The notes under the pieces: model-generated
The model's database searches: none
Told to the model about the DNA's origin: nothing
What the model saw: only the letters and a program-made list of their open reading frames with translations
Shown here: positions 10,201 through 19,271 of the stretch, piece by piece
How the letters are laid out: the number at the start of each line of letters is the position of its first letter
Position numbering within the stretch: the first letter of the stretch is position 1
NCBI GenBank assembly: GCA_019693395.1
Contig: JAAMXP010002506.1
Location: 1 to 23,318 of the forward strand
Direction of reading: 5' to 3'
Source of the DNA: Ettlia oleoabundans
Lineage: Eukaryota > Chlorophyta > Chlorophyceae > Chlamydomonadales
DNA length: 23,318 nt
Position numbers and translations under genes: made by a program

Positions 10201-10828
10201 CACGATGGAGTGGCAGGCAGGGGAGTATGGGATAGATAAGGGATGGCAGGGTACCAGGAATAGGAAGGGTGCTCGCCGGCTGCAGGTGGGTGACTGCCCT
10301 TTGTAAGGCGGCGGCTGTTGCGGCAATGCAGGCTGCTCAATTTCGTTGTGTGGCTGCAGAGCACCTCCTGGCCCGTGTGTGGGGGCTCCTGTGAAAATGC
10401 CGGCTGTCAATCGCTATCACAGCCCAAACTGTGGCACTCCTTTCATTGTGCTGCCACCGGCGGTTGACCTTTATTTCTGCATGTGCGCAGGACGTGAGGG
10501 TCGCGAGTTTGGCGCCAAGTCGAGCTTGAAGAAGAAGAAGACGGGCGGGCTCAGTAACCGGCAGAAGGACAAGCGCAAGAGGCTGCCATTGGCGGCGCGT
10601 TCGGGGCAGGTGCGCAGAAATGCGTGGTTATGGCAGCAATGAGAGCGAAGTCGGCATCTCTTGACTCAAGCAACACTGGAGCTCAAAACTTGGGCAGCTG
10701 TCAGAGTGCAATTGCTATTTTGCGACCCTCCACCAGGTTGCTGTCGCTGGCTGCAGGTTAAGAAACGGCTGGTTCGGAACAAGTCTAAGAACGGAAAGAA
10801 TTACAAGGGACACAAGAAGAACATGTAG
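4199..10828 (+). CDS. SDA1: SDA1 / SDAD1 family 60S ribosome-biogenesis factor
   Basis: Nuclear and nucleolar factor for 60S subunit maturation and export (yeast Sda1, human SDAD1). Seventeen exons, 846 aa: 4199-4357, 4682-4780, 5123-5328, 5522-5721, 5958-6064, 6240-6344, 6707-6844, 7079-7135, 7414-7490, 7715-7805, 7980-8053, 8327-8414, 8673-9431, 9726-9836, 10079-10157, 10491-10609, 10757-10828. The N-terminal NUC130/3NT-type helical domain shows IKRDPAGY, KALILLRN, QNFMYR, ARTVNVIAA, FAEKLFKRL and LNFYPFLQ. A low-complexity Glu/Asp/Ser/Gly tract spans about 494-632. Then come EEDFEKIRQLKHRKM and a lysine-rich tail ending K-G-H-K-K-N-M. It is longer than human (687 aa), mainly through the acidic tract. 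ATG 4199 was chosen because the family motif follows at once; 4106 is the alternative. Intron 5 is GC-AG. Confidence 0.95.
5024..5122 (+). repeat. C/A-rich low-complexity tract with (AC)7 before an SDA1 acceptor
   Basis: The last 100 bases of SDA1 intron 2 are almost free of G. They contain seven AC repeats at 5036-5049, then CCA/CCT-rich DNA up to the acceptor GAGCAG ending at 5122. It probably works as an extended polypyrimidine tract. The window start (1-80) has a similar texture. Confidence 0.7.
6065..6239 (+). other. GC-AG intron (SDA1 intron 5)
   Basis: The exon ends AAG CAG at 6064 and the intron begins GCAAGG, the usual strong context of GC donors. It ends CTGCAG at 6239. Both flanks are phase 0 and give a lysine-rich sequence that continues smoothly. 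The next GT downstream (about 6070) would shift the frame. All other introns that I modelled begin with GT. Confidence 0.8.
8054..8113 (+). repeat. GT repeat and G-run cluster at the SDA1 exon 11 donor
   Basis: The donor GTGTGT at 8054 begins a run of alternating GT. After it come eleven consecutive G (8072-8082) and GGG runs at 8085, 8089, 8103, 8107 and 8111. Six G-runs within 42 bases on the transcribed strand could fold as a G-quadruplex in the pre-mRNA. Confidence 0.7.
9470..9496 (+). repeat. Short tandem repeat in SDA1 intron 13
   Basis: TGCTGGGCTGGTA is present at 9470-9482 and again at 9484-9496, a period of 14 bases. It is intronic, with no evident function. Confidence 0.6.
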
Positions 10829-10978
10829 GCACTGGCAGCGTGTCCAACCCTCCGCCAATAGTTGCCCGGCGAGTTGATCAAGTCAGTACACCTTGGCTGT
10901 CGCAGCGGCGGCGGTGACGGTGACAATGCTGACGTGTCGGACCTGTCACCGCTGCTTTGCTCTCTATTTTGCACGTCG

Positions 10979-10983
10979 TGTAA
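10979..10983 (+). terminator. Possible TGTAA polyadenylation signal of SDA1
   Basis: TGTAA lies 151 bases past the SDA1 stop and before the next gene, where an algal poly(A) signal would be expected. The word is short, so chance is possible. Confidence 0.4.
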
Positions 10984-10997
10984 CCTTTTGGGGCCAC

Positions 10998-11006
10998 ATA
11001 TAATAA
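10998..11006 (+). promoter_or_regulatory. Possible TATA element of the DUF1499 gene
   Basis: ATATAATAA lies about 130 bases before the chosen start at 11138, in otherwise GC-rich DNA. It is only 15 bases beyond the putative SDA1 poly(A) signal, so the two transcription units would nearly touch. Position and composition are the only evidence. Confidence 0.25.
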
Positions 11007-11137
11007 CGGCCTGGGCGGGAGTGAGTTGTCTGTTGCACGGGAGAACCCGGCCGGCTTCGAACGAGGGGATGAGCTGGCTGTGGAGGAGCAGGCATAAACG
11101 AAAGAATAGCTCCAGCATTCTGACCACTGTCGTCCGT

Positions 11138-13145
11138 ATGGCCGACGATGACCCGACAGTGCTGGAGGCTCGGCCACAGCAGCTGCACCCGCGCCTGTGG
11201 CTATTGCTAGGCGTGAGCTACATTGTAATCGGTAGGCAACGAAGCGGCATGCCGGGCACCTGTAGAATAACGGGGTTTAGCTGCGTCTTCGCCGCCCTCT
11301 CCGCTACCTTCCACGACACGCCCCTGCTTCCTACCCCTGCCAAACTCGCAACGCACGTGCCCCCCCGCCCATCGCTGCTTGCAGGGATTGTTGAACTATG
11401 CTTGGCAGCCCTTTGGCGCTTCTATCTCGGCATCGCCCTTGGCTTTGGTCTTGCGAAGATGGGCACCAGCCTGTGCGGCATGACACTGGCAGTGCGGCCG
11501 CCGCCGCCACCCTCGCGCGGCTGCTTTGGCTGGCTCAAGAGCCAAGGGCGGCGCCTGCTGATGTGGGGTGCTGGCAAGGTGCAGGCACTTTTCTACATGT
11601 TCCGCTGGTGAGTGAACGGTTTGGCGGTGCAGAAAGCAACAGGGTTTGTGGCTCGCTTTTGGTGTTGTGTGGGAACTACTCCTAACTACCTACCATCCTG
11701 CGTCGGCCAGTTGGCCGGGCTCTTGCAGGTGCGGCCCCGCCTTTCTGTTTGCAACAGTGTCGAAAGGTTGCCCTGGGTTGTAACTGATTTGCTCAATACA
11801 GACTTGCATTGCTGATCCTGCTTCTGCCCCCCGCTATGCCCTGTGTATCCTCCCGTTTACAGGGTGATCTATCTGTATGGAGTTGTGGTGCTTTTGATGG
11901 CAGTCATCCACATCAGCAGTCCAGATTATCGCTACATTGACTTCCCGAATGGCTGTCCACCAGAGAAACAGTGGGGCTGCAGGTGCGATCTGTGCCATAT
12001 GCTTTGTTGCGCTTTTCTGGTGAGGGCTGCTTTGAGTTGATGGAGCTTTGCGCCCACCCGCCACCCTCAGGCGAGGCTGGGTTGATGGGCAGGCTAGAGA
12101 GAGGCGGTGCACTTGCATGAGCTTTTGCTCAAAGTTCAGTTCCCTGACTGCCTGTGCTCCTACCTACAGCCGCATCGCCGAGAGCAACCCACACGGTGCG
12201 CGGCATCTACAGCCCTTGCACCTGGCAGCCACAGTGCCTGATGTGCAGGCCTACGTCACCGGCTGGATTCAAAACCAGGTGGGAATCTTGGCAGCAGCCC
12301 GGGCAGTGTATCACTAGACGCAGCGACGGTTGAGGATGGGTTGGTTCATGTTGGCCTCGATGCGCTGAGTAGGCTGCATTCAAGGGCCCAGCAAAGTACG
12401 CAGAGCACTGCCAGCTTCACACACCTGATGCCTACTGGCGCCTATATCCAGTATCACCCTCACCATCCCTGCACTTGTCCTCAGGCGCAAGCACGGTTAC
12501 TGGGTGATACACGGCGCGGCTTCATTCACGCCCGCATCCTCACCGTTTTTTGGGGCTTTGCTGATGACTTCCTCGTGTCATTCAGGTGAGCGGCACTTCA
12601 CGCACAATCAGCACCCGGGTTCAGTGCGAGTGCTGAAGGTGGAAGCCGCTGTTGTTGTACCTTCTCAAAAGCGGAGGGGCCTGACTACTTTGCCGCTTTC
12701 TTCCACCCAGTGGGTCTGCAAAAGCTGGTCATGCTGTTTGTCACGGCACATACGGCTGCCCATATGTTCACCTGCCTGCTGTCCTGAGTACAGGTGTAAT
12801 GATGCAGGACAGACGGTGGTGGAAGTGCAGGGACAGGTGTGTGACTGGACGTTGAGCCGATAGCTTGTCGGGGCACCTGGGAATCTTCTGGCCTGCAGTC
12901 TTTGTATTCAATATTTGCAAACCTGCGCATCTCCTCATCCACCGTGTTGCTGCCAGCCTGTATTGTTCTCACTGCTCATGTTAATGTCGCTGCTATCCCC
13001 ACAGCTGCGCATTGGCAAGAGCGACTTTGGGATCAATGGGCGGCGCAACGAGCGCTTTATGCTCCAGCTGAGTAAGGCGGTGCAGCAGGGGCTCATACCG
13101 GAGGGGCGGTGCGAGGATGAGGAGCAGACGGCGGGGAGGCGATGA
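11138..13145 (+). CDS. Membrane-anchored DUF1499 domain protein
   Basis: Function is unknown for this family, which occurs in bacteria, algae and plants. Seven exons, 276 aa: 11138-11231, 11385-11607, 11863-11982, 12170-12278, 12485-12585, 12794-12836, 13005-13145. Two hydrophobic regions (about 20-55, which may be one or two helices, and about 105-123) should anchor the N-terminal half in a membrane. The DUF1499 domain follows (about 150-262): IAESNP, ATVPDVQAYV, FIHARILTVFWGFADDFLVSF, then the signature RIGKSDFGINGRRNERF (232-248). In the family this last part reads like SRVGxSDxGxNRxR, so the match is close. A short cysteine-containing segment, FPNGCPPEKQWGC, lies between membrane and domain. 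ATG 11138 was chosen because the protein begins with an acidic head just before the first membrane segment. Location, plastid or otherwise, cannot be told from the sequence. Confidence 0.85.
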
Positions 13146-13194
13146 TTGTAGAGGTTTTGCGGTGCCACCTTGGTTTTGGACTGCAATGCCAGGG

Positions 13195-13199
13195 TGTAA
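13195..13199 (+). terminator. Possible TGTAA polyadenylation signal of the DUF1499 gene
   Basis: TGTAA lies 50 bases past the stop at 13145, in the 243-base space before the ARID gene. The spacing is short but usable for an algal 3' UTR. Confidence 0.4.
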
Positions 13200-13388
13200 A
13201 AACGTAAACCTGGTGTTGCTTTCAGCTTCGTGCCCACTCCTCACCATGTCGTCACATCACACCATGTTGCACATTTTCTCAATGCACCCTTGTGCATGCA
13301 TAATTTGCCTATTTGTAAGAAAGGTCGGGGTTGGTGACAAGGATTGATCACTGGAGTCTCCTCAGTCAGTTGCTTCACTGGATTGCTC

Positions 13389-16300
13389 ATGCCAGAAACC
13401 ATGCAAGGCTCAGAAGGCAGCAGTCCCCTGGCTAAGACTGCGGCCGAGGAGGAGAGTAGCGTGCCTGGATCACTCGCAACAAGCGCTCCCTCAGCAGTTG
13501 CCCAAGCAGACGAGCCCGAATGGGAGCCAGGCAGCGAGGAGGAAGACGAGGACAGCGGCGCTCGCAGTGACAGGGCCCCGGGACAGCAGTCGGAGCAGAC
13601 GAGGGAGGCGGATGAAGCCGAAGAAGCTGCCTTCCTTGCTCAGCTAACTGCTTTCATCGAGAGCCGAGGCAGAAGCTTGTCGGTAAGGGTGTGGGTTCGC
13701 GGCGGGCGACAGCGAATGTTCCCGGTCCGCGTCTTTGGATGCATGCATGAACTGCTCCAAGATTGCTGCAATTTCAAGGTTCCCTGCAAGGGCCTCACTT
13801 GGTGCAAACGTCATTCTTTATTAGCATTTAGTGCAGTTGCCGTGATTTGAGCTGCATTCCCCAAGCAGTGATGGAGCGTGCCCGGCACGCTTCCACCACA
13901 TGTGTCCAATCGATGCTTGCACAAGCATCCCTTGGATCCAGCATCCCACTCATCTATTTTTCCCACTAATTTTAAACATTTCCCACTAATGATGAGCGGG
14001 ACCCCGTCAATCACCTGCCATGCAGATCCCCCGTTTCTGCCATGCCCCACTGGATATCGCCAAGCTTTGGGGGCTTGTGAGCGAGCATGGCGGGTATGAC
14101 GAGGTGAGCAATGATTTCCTGTGCCCATATGTACTGGCTGCGTCGGAGTAAACTTGCGTGAATGGCACCCCTGACCAATGCAGCTGGCTGCCTCTTTTCA
14201 GGTGTGCAAGAGCAAGCTGTGGGCCAAGCTTGGGCGCCACTTCAACCCACCCAAGGGGATGACAAACCTCAGGTGTGGCTGGCTGAAGAGTCACGGTTAT
14301 ATGCGTCCGACAGATTGCCGTCCACCAAGCAGTTTACCACATTCTCAGCCTGCTTTTATGCCAGCATAATGCGCGCAACCCACCAGGCGCACAGCTTCAT
14401 CTGCCCAATTGACTGCCTGGCTTGCCTCCTTCCGAGTTAGCGGCTTGCATGACTTCCTGCCTGACCGTTTGATCTCTGACGCCATGCATAGCTGGCTTGC
14501 ATGCTTGCCTGTCCCCTCATCCACAGCTACCACATCAAGCGTATGTACAGCCGAAGCGGGCTGCTTGCATACGAGCGCTCCCTTACCGGCATAGAGGAGC
14601 CGCTGCCAGACCCCCGCCTCAGCCGAACGCTCCGCAAGGCAGCCAAGGGGGGCGCGCCTGCAGCGGCGCCACGGCATGGGGCAGGCAAGAAGCGCCCCGC
14701 GCGAGATACAGGCGGGGCAGCGGCACGACCCAAACAAGCGCGCAAGGAGCAGAGGCCTTGGGCAGCGACAGGCAAGCGGGCTAAGCAGGCACTGGGAGAC
14801 GAGGAGGCACAGCAAGAGAAGCCTGTGAAAGAAGAGCCTGAAGAAGAGCAGCCAGGTCTGGCAGCTGTATCAATGCGATGGGCAGATCTGGCAGTAGCCG
14901 CACCGGGAGTCTGGGAGATGGGTGCAGGGGGTGGGGATGACATGGAGGGTGTAGGCGCGGAGGGGACACAGGGGGCCTGTGCCGATGCTGCTGGCGTTGG
15001 AGTGGCAAGCAGCCCTGCCGGCTCAGCTTCACCTGCTGGCAAGGCAAGGCGGCATGCACCTGAGGGCGCACGCGGCATGGGCAGTGGCATGGCTCAGTCC
15101 ACAAGCAGGACTGGTGGGGATTGTGCAAGCTCGCTGGGTGGGGTGCCGCCAATACCCTCCCAGTCAGTTCCCACCCAGTCCATCCGTCTAATTGGGCAGC
15201 GTCCCAGCAGCAGCGCTGGTTGTGAAGTAGTCTCGTTGGCTCTCATGCAACTGCACACAGGCGCCAACAGCATCGCTCTGCCAGCCATGGAGCCAGCCAC
15301 AGCTGCACAGCTCACGGGGCGCCCAATCCGCGCCAAGTGGCCACCCAACCAGGTGGGCAGTAGGGCACACAAGGGCAGGCACCTTCCTTGCCATTATTGG
15401 TCAGTATCATCTCCTCGTGGTACCTGTGACATGCCTCTTCTTGGCCTTGCATTGCTGCTGCAGTACGGGGAGTACACCCAGCCCGCTATTGGAGTGCCTC
15501 GCTCTATGCATACAGCAAACCAGAAGCGCTGGGGTGATGGTAAGTCTGCTGCATACACGTATGTACAACAAGGAGTCAGCTGGCAGCTCCGACTATGCAG
15601 ATACGGCCAACAGCTTGATTCTGCCGTTGCACTGCATATGATGTTGGGGTGCTGGCTTCTGCGCTGCATAAACCTGCATGAATGCACAGAACTGTGTTTG
15701 TAACTGTGCCACAGACTGCACCACATCTTGTGCTACATCTTGTGTCGGTGCAGATGACACAGATGATCTAGTTGCGGCACAGCAGCTGGCAGCACTGTCT
15801 GCTATGGAGCCCACAGGTGAAGGCAACGCTGCAAAGTTGCAGACCGCACCGCCAGCCCAGCCGGTGGAGCAGGCGGCAAGGCAGCCGTTTGCAGGTTTTG
15901 TAGTCAACGCAGATGCGGATCGCCTGCAGGGCCAGCTGCGCAGCGAAGTGCCACTGCTGTTCCCGGCTGTGGAGGGGCGTGAGGGAGCGGGGCAGCCGCA
16001 CCAGGAGAAGCAGCGCGAGCCGGCAGTTTTAGATATGGGGTTGCTGCAGACCTTGAAGGAAGGGGCTGACACTGTACCCGCCTGCGCCGCCACAGGCACT
16101 TTCTTTGCTGATTTGGCGGCATCTGCAGGTCGGCGGTCTCTCGGCGGTTACCAGCCACCCGTGGGAGAGCCTCCCGGTGCGGCAGCCTTGGCTGCTGGGG
16201 CCAACCGTTCATCCACCCCTGCAACTGCTGTGGCAGCAGCAGCAGCGGCAGCATTGGCTTCCACAGAGGCTGAGCCAGGGAGTGGAGTGGTGATTGATGG

Positions 16301-17421
16301 TTGCACAAGTGTGGTGCTGATGCAGCAGGCTGCCAGGCTGGTGCGGGGGATGCAGGAGGAGCTGCTGACAAGCCGGGAGCAGGTGGGGTTGATGGCCTGA
16401 AGCGTCGGCACAGGCTGCTACACCTTTCTTGCTGTACTTTGAGACTCATGGAACACAGCCTCAGTTGCCCTTTCAACATCAGGGAACCTACCCAGAAATG
16501 ATTGCTGTCATGTTCAGTGACAGATGGTTGTCCCCTTGGTGCTGAAACAAGGTCCACTGATAACTGAAAAAGAGCACTGCTCGTCCTCCTGGGCGCTGCT
16601 GCTGGCTGCAGGTGGCGAGGCTGGCCCTTGACCTGCAGATTGCACTGGCCGGCCAGCAGGCGGCTGAGGCCGAGTGCCGCAAGGCCCAAGAGGCACGCAA
16701 TTTGATGCAGCTGGTGCTTAGGCTGCAGACAGAGAGTCTTAAGGCGGCACACTCACGCCTTGAGACAGAGGCCCAGCCTCAGCCACAGGTGCAGCCGCCC
16801 GCGCTAGCACATATGCAAGCAGCGAGAGGGAGCACCCCGGTTGGTCCCACATCGACATCTTTGCTGCACATGGACTCATCATTTCCTGCAGCACCGCGAG
16901 TGGGTCTTGGCAGCTCTGGGGCGCTCCCTCCCAACCCTCGGCTGCCTTCTCGGCTGTCCCAGCACTCGGCGTTCAAGCCTTTGCTGCCACCTTCTGCTGG
17001 CCAGCCGCGGGGGCAGCATCAGCAACAGCAGCAAACGGCAGGTCCTCCACTAGGGGGAGCCCGCCTGCTTCAGTCAACCCCACACCTGTTCGCACAGCCG
17101 CCGCGCGTGTCACAACAGGTTACGGTACGGGTATCAGCCCTAGACCGGCAGCCAACTCCGCAACCAGTCTTCTCTGCAGCACTTCCCCGGCAGCCCGCTC
17201 CACGAGCACAGCACACTCGCCCAGTCCTTGCCCCATCATCTGCCTGGCAGCCTGCACCAGTGGAGCCTCCGCAAGACAGCAATAAACCAGCATCCCCGCA
17301 GGGACAGCAATCATCAGCCGTCAATGGCAACAGATCTATGCCAGGGCTGGTGCTGCGCTTGAACAGTCAGCAGCTTATGCTGTCGCCAGCACAGCAGCAG
17401 CTCCTGCAGCACCAATCGTAG
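13389..17421 (+). CDS. ARID/BRIGHT domain DNA-binding protein with long disordered tail
   Basis: Probable nuclear transcription or chromatin factor. Seven exons, 927 aa: 13389-13682, 14026-14103, 14202-14272, 14527-15352, 15464-15539, 15754-16382, 16612-17421. An acidic head (about 40-80) precedes the ARID fold (about 81-167), which is split by three introns: FLAQLTAFIESRGRSL, IPRFCHAPLDIAKLWGLVSEHGGYDE, VCKSKLWAKLG, then YHIKRMYSRSGLLAYE. These match the canonical ARID helices, with the GGYDxVCxxKxW core. A Lys/Arg patch follows, then long Ala/Pro/Ser/Gln-rich sequence. Two islands look less disordered: around 411-443 (RPIRAKWPPNQYGEY) and a coiled coil at about 659-710. The C-terminus is glutamine-rich. 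No second known domain is visible, so the ARID subfamily cannot be named. The start is the first in-frame ATG; Met5 (ATG at 13401) is the next candidate. Confidence 0.88.
13959..13990 (+). repeat. Duplicated branch-point-like motif in ARID intron 1
   Basis: TTTCCCACTAAT occurs at 13959-13970 and again at 13979-13990, 20 bases apart. CACTAAT resembles a branch-point sequence. The copies lie about 56 and 36 bases before the acceptor at 14025, a suitable distance for branch-site use. Confidence 0.55.
15723..15744 (+). repeat. Short direct repeat in ARID intron 5
   Basis: ACATCTTGTG occurs at 15723-15732 and at 15735-15744, just before the acceptor CAG at 15751-15753. It is intronic, with no function evident. 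Confidence 0.55.
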
Positions 17422-17913
17422 CCTGTGCCACTCATGTAGACGTCTGTTGTGCAAGCGCATTGCACCAGGCAGCTGCCGTGGGACAGCGATTTGCCGCCAT
17501 CATCACCAAGGGCACCATCCCGGCCTGCCTAGCCCATGCTGGTGCAGAAGCGAGGGAGGGGGAGTGCTCAGCATTCGTCTGTGGAAATGATGTATTGTAT
17601 TGTATACTCAAAATGCTGTTCACATATGAAAACCTTTGCATGCTGCATTTTTGCTCTTTACGTTGCAACTTTGTACTTTGTTAACAGTTGGAAACGCTGG
17701 TAACTGGCAGTGCGGGTTCCACATCACTGGGCAGGAGTAGCTGCAGAGAGATGAACAATCAAGTAATGGCTGAATGGCGCCACAACAAGCGCAAATCATG
17801 ATGACCGCAGTGCAAGACAGGTAGGCAAGTGCAGAAGAGTATGCAGATGAATAAGCAGTCACAACAGTAACCAGACAATCTAGATAAGGGGGTGTCTACG
17901 ACAATGCCTCAAT
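17422..17913. other. Convergent intergenic region between ARID and EIF1AD genes
   Basis: These 492 bases contain the 3' UTRs of two genes that run toward each other. I find no TGTAA on either strand between the two stops; near variants TGTAT occur at about 17590-17605 on the plus strand. Frames on both strands look non-coding. Confidence 0.5.
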
Positions 17914-18933
17914 TCATTCGTCTTCTGAGTCGCTGTCTGAGACCTCATACTCGATTATTTTCCGATTGTTGAACTTGGGGATGGGCGGGAGGTCGCCATC
18001 GCTGCTGCTATATCCGCCATTTGAGTGATGTCGCTGCCCCTTCGGTTCAATGGCAGGCTCTGTTGTTGCTCCTGCTGCAGCCTGGTCAGTCGATCCTTGC
18101 GTTGCCGCCTCTGATGATATAGCTGCAGCCCCTGCGCCAGGAGCTGCTGCACCGCCTGCACTGCTGCAGCCACCGGGTGCAGCACTGTCCTCTTCTGAAT
18201 CGCTCTCCGAAATGCCCAGCGCTGCCAGCTGTTCAGCTGCCTGGCTGGCGTCAGCTGATCTGCTGCCTGCCTCGAACTCTTGGGGCCTGTAGCACCAAGC
18301 GGGGTCATAACAACAACGTGGTTACAATAAGTAGTGCGAGTTGCAGGGCACAATGCACAGGCAGTTTCCATGAGCGTTCAGCCGCAATGCTTTTGTGAAT
18401 AAACCAGCTGGAGCGTTCATCGTGGCTGCCCTGGTATGCTGCATTGAACCGCTCACCAGACGTTTGGCATGCGTTTGAGCTGCTTTACGTGGTCAGCAAA
18501 AAGCACAGCCAGGATTTGCCCTGTCACTCGAGCGTCTGCCGGCGCCGCCTCTTCCTCTACAATCAAGTAGTTGCCCTTTTTTATCCACAGTTTTTTATGG
18601 AACTTAGCGGGCAGCAAGCACAGGGTTTTGCGGCCATCAGGGAACTCCACCTGCATTCGGAGGTGTGGTAGTGGTGCAAGCTAGCTGGTGGTGGCACCGG
18701 AGTGGCAATAGCGGAGGTTTGGCAGGCGCTGGCGGCAGCGGTTGCACATGCAGCCATGCATGCAGCGATGCACGTGCCGTGACCGGTGCTGTCTGCCGCT
18801 TCCTTATTAATGTGCTCCTCACTTCGATTATATTGCTTCCGCGGCTGCCCACGGCCCTCACGATGTGCTGCCCTGCACCCGGCGGCTCTATCGCTTCTTC
18901 AAGTGATTGCAGCACGTGCTTCCGTCTACTCAT
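17914..18933 (-). CDS. EIF1AD: EIF1AD-like protein, eIF1A-type OB fold with acidic tail
   Basis: Related to eIF1A but of the EIF1AD type, a nuclear protein in animals also seen on late pre-40S particles; it binds RNA through an S1-like OB fold. Three exons, 225 aa: 18823-18933, 18457-18650, 17914-18286. The head MSRRKHVLQSL matches the family opening, followed by HIVRAVGSRGSNIIEV, FPDGRKTLCLLPAKFHKKLWIKKG and NYLIVEEE, then the last strands to FADHVKQLKR (fold about 20-98). Intron 2 splits the Trp codon of WPQEF (102-106), matching the family's WPEAF. The tail is rich in Ala, Ser and acidic residues and ends in a D/S/E cluster. It is longer than human (165 aa), through the tail. ATG 18931-18933 is the first. 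True eIF1A is less likely because it lacks this WPxxF junction. Confidence 0.9.
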
Positions 18934-19271
18934 CACGACAGAAAGGCTGCGCAGTAGCCCTCGGCGGAATGCCTCGATGTCACGACGGGTTAGACAGCAG
19001 GAACGAGAGATTTGGCTGGACTAGAGATCGTTGCAAAGCTTCCGAGAAGCACCAAGAACGCGCGGCGCAAGTCTAAGACGTGGGGTTCCCATGGCGGTTC
19101 AAAACAGCCAGCTCGACACAGGTGGGTCAGGTGGCACAAAAGCGCCTGCATGGGTTGCTTGTGTTGCCAAACTTTGCCGCGACAGTTTGTCGCCAATCGC
19201 TCGTATTGCCAGGGGATCTGGGCGAGCTATCCGGCCGACCAGCCAGCGGTTGAGCAGGCAGCCCAATCACA
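18934..19271. promoter_or_regulatory. Divergent promoter region of EIF1AD and ARC5
   Basis: Only 338 bases separate the two start codons, so 5' UTRs and promoters of both genes must share it. No TATA box is obvious. Upstream ATGs on the ARC5 side (for example 19031) open short frames not in frame with ARC5; they look like 5' UTR frames rather than protein. Confidence 0.5.

Larger units (their letters stand above)
10829..11137 (+). promoter_or_regulatory. Intergenic region: SDA1 3' end and DUF1499-gene promoter
   Basis: These 309 bases separate the SDA1 stop from the next start on the same strand. They hold a possible poly(A) signal and a possible TATA element. A long open frame from 10862 runs through into the DUF1499 first exon in the same frame, but it is not like any protein before 11138. 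Confidence 0.45.

Noticed and set aside
10862..11611. Long plus-strand frame through the DUF1499 first exon and intron
   Set aside because: The part before 11138 is not protein-like and the part after 11231 runs into an intron. Splicing at 11231/11385 restores the family sequence.
14527..15090. Minus-strand open frame of 187 codons
   Set aside because: It is antisense to ARID exon 4 and results from GC-rich codon bias; no motif is seen.
15904..16752. Minus-strand open frame of 282 codons
   Set aside because: It crosses ARID exons 6 and 7 and the intron between them on the opposite strand, and has no recognisable motif.
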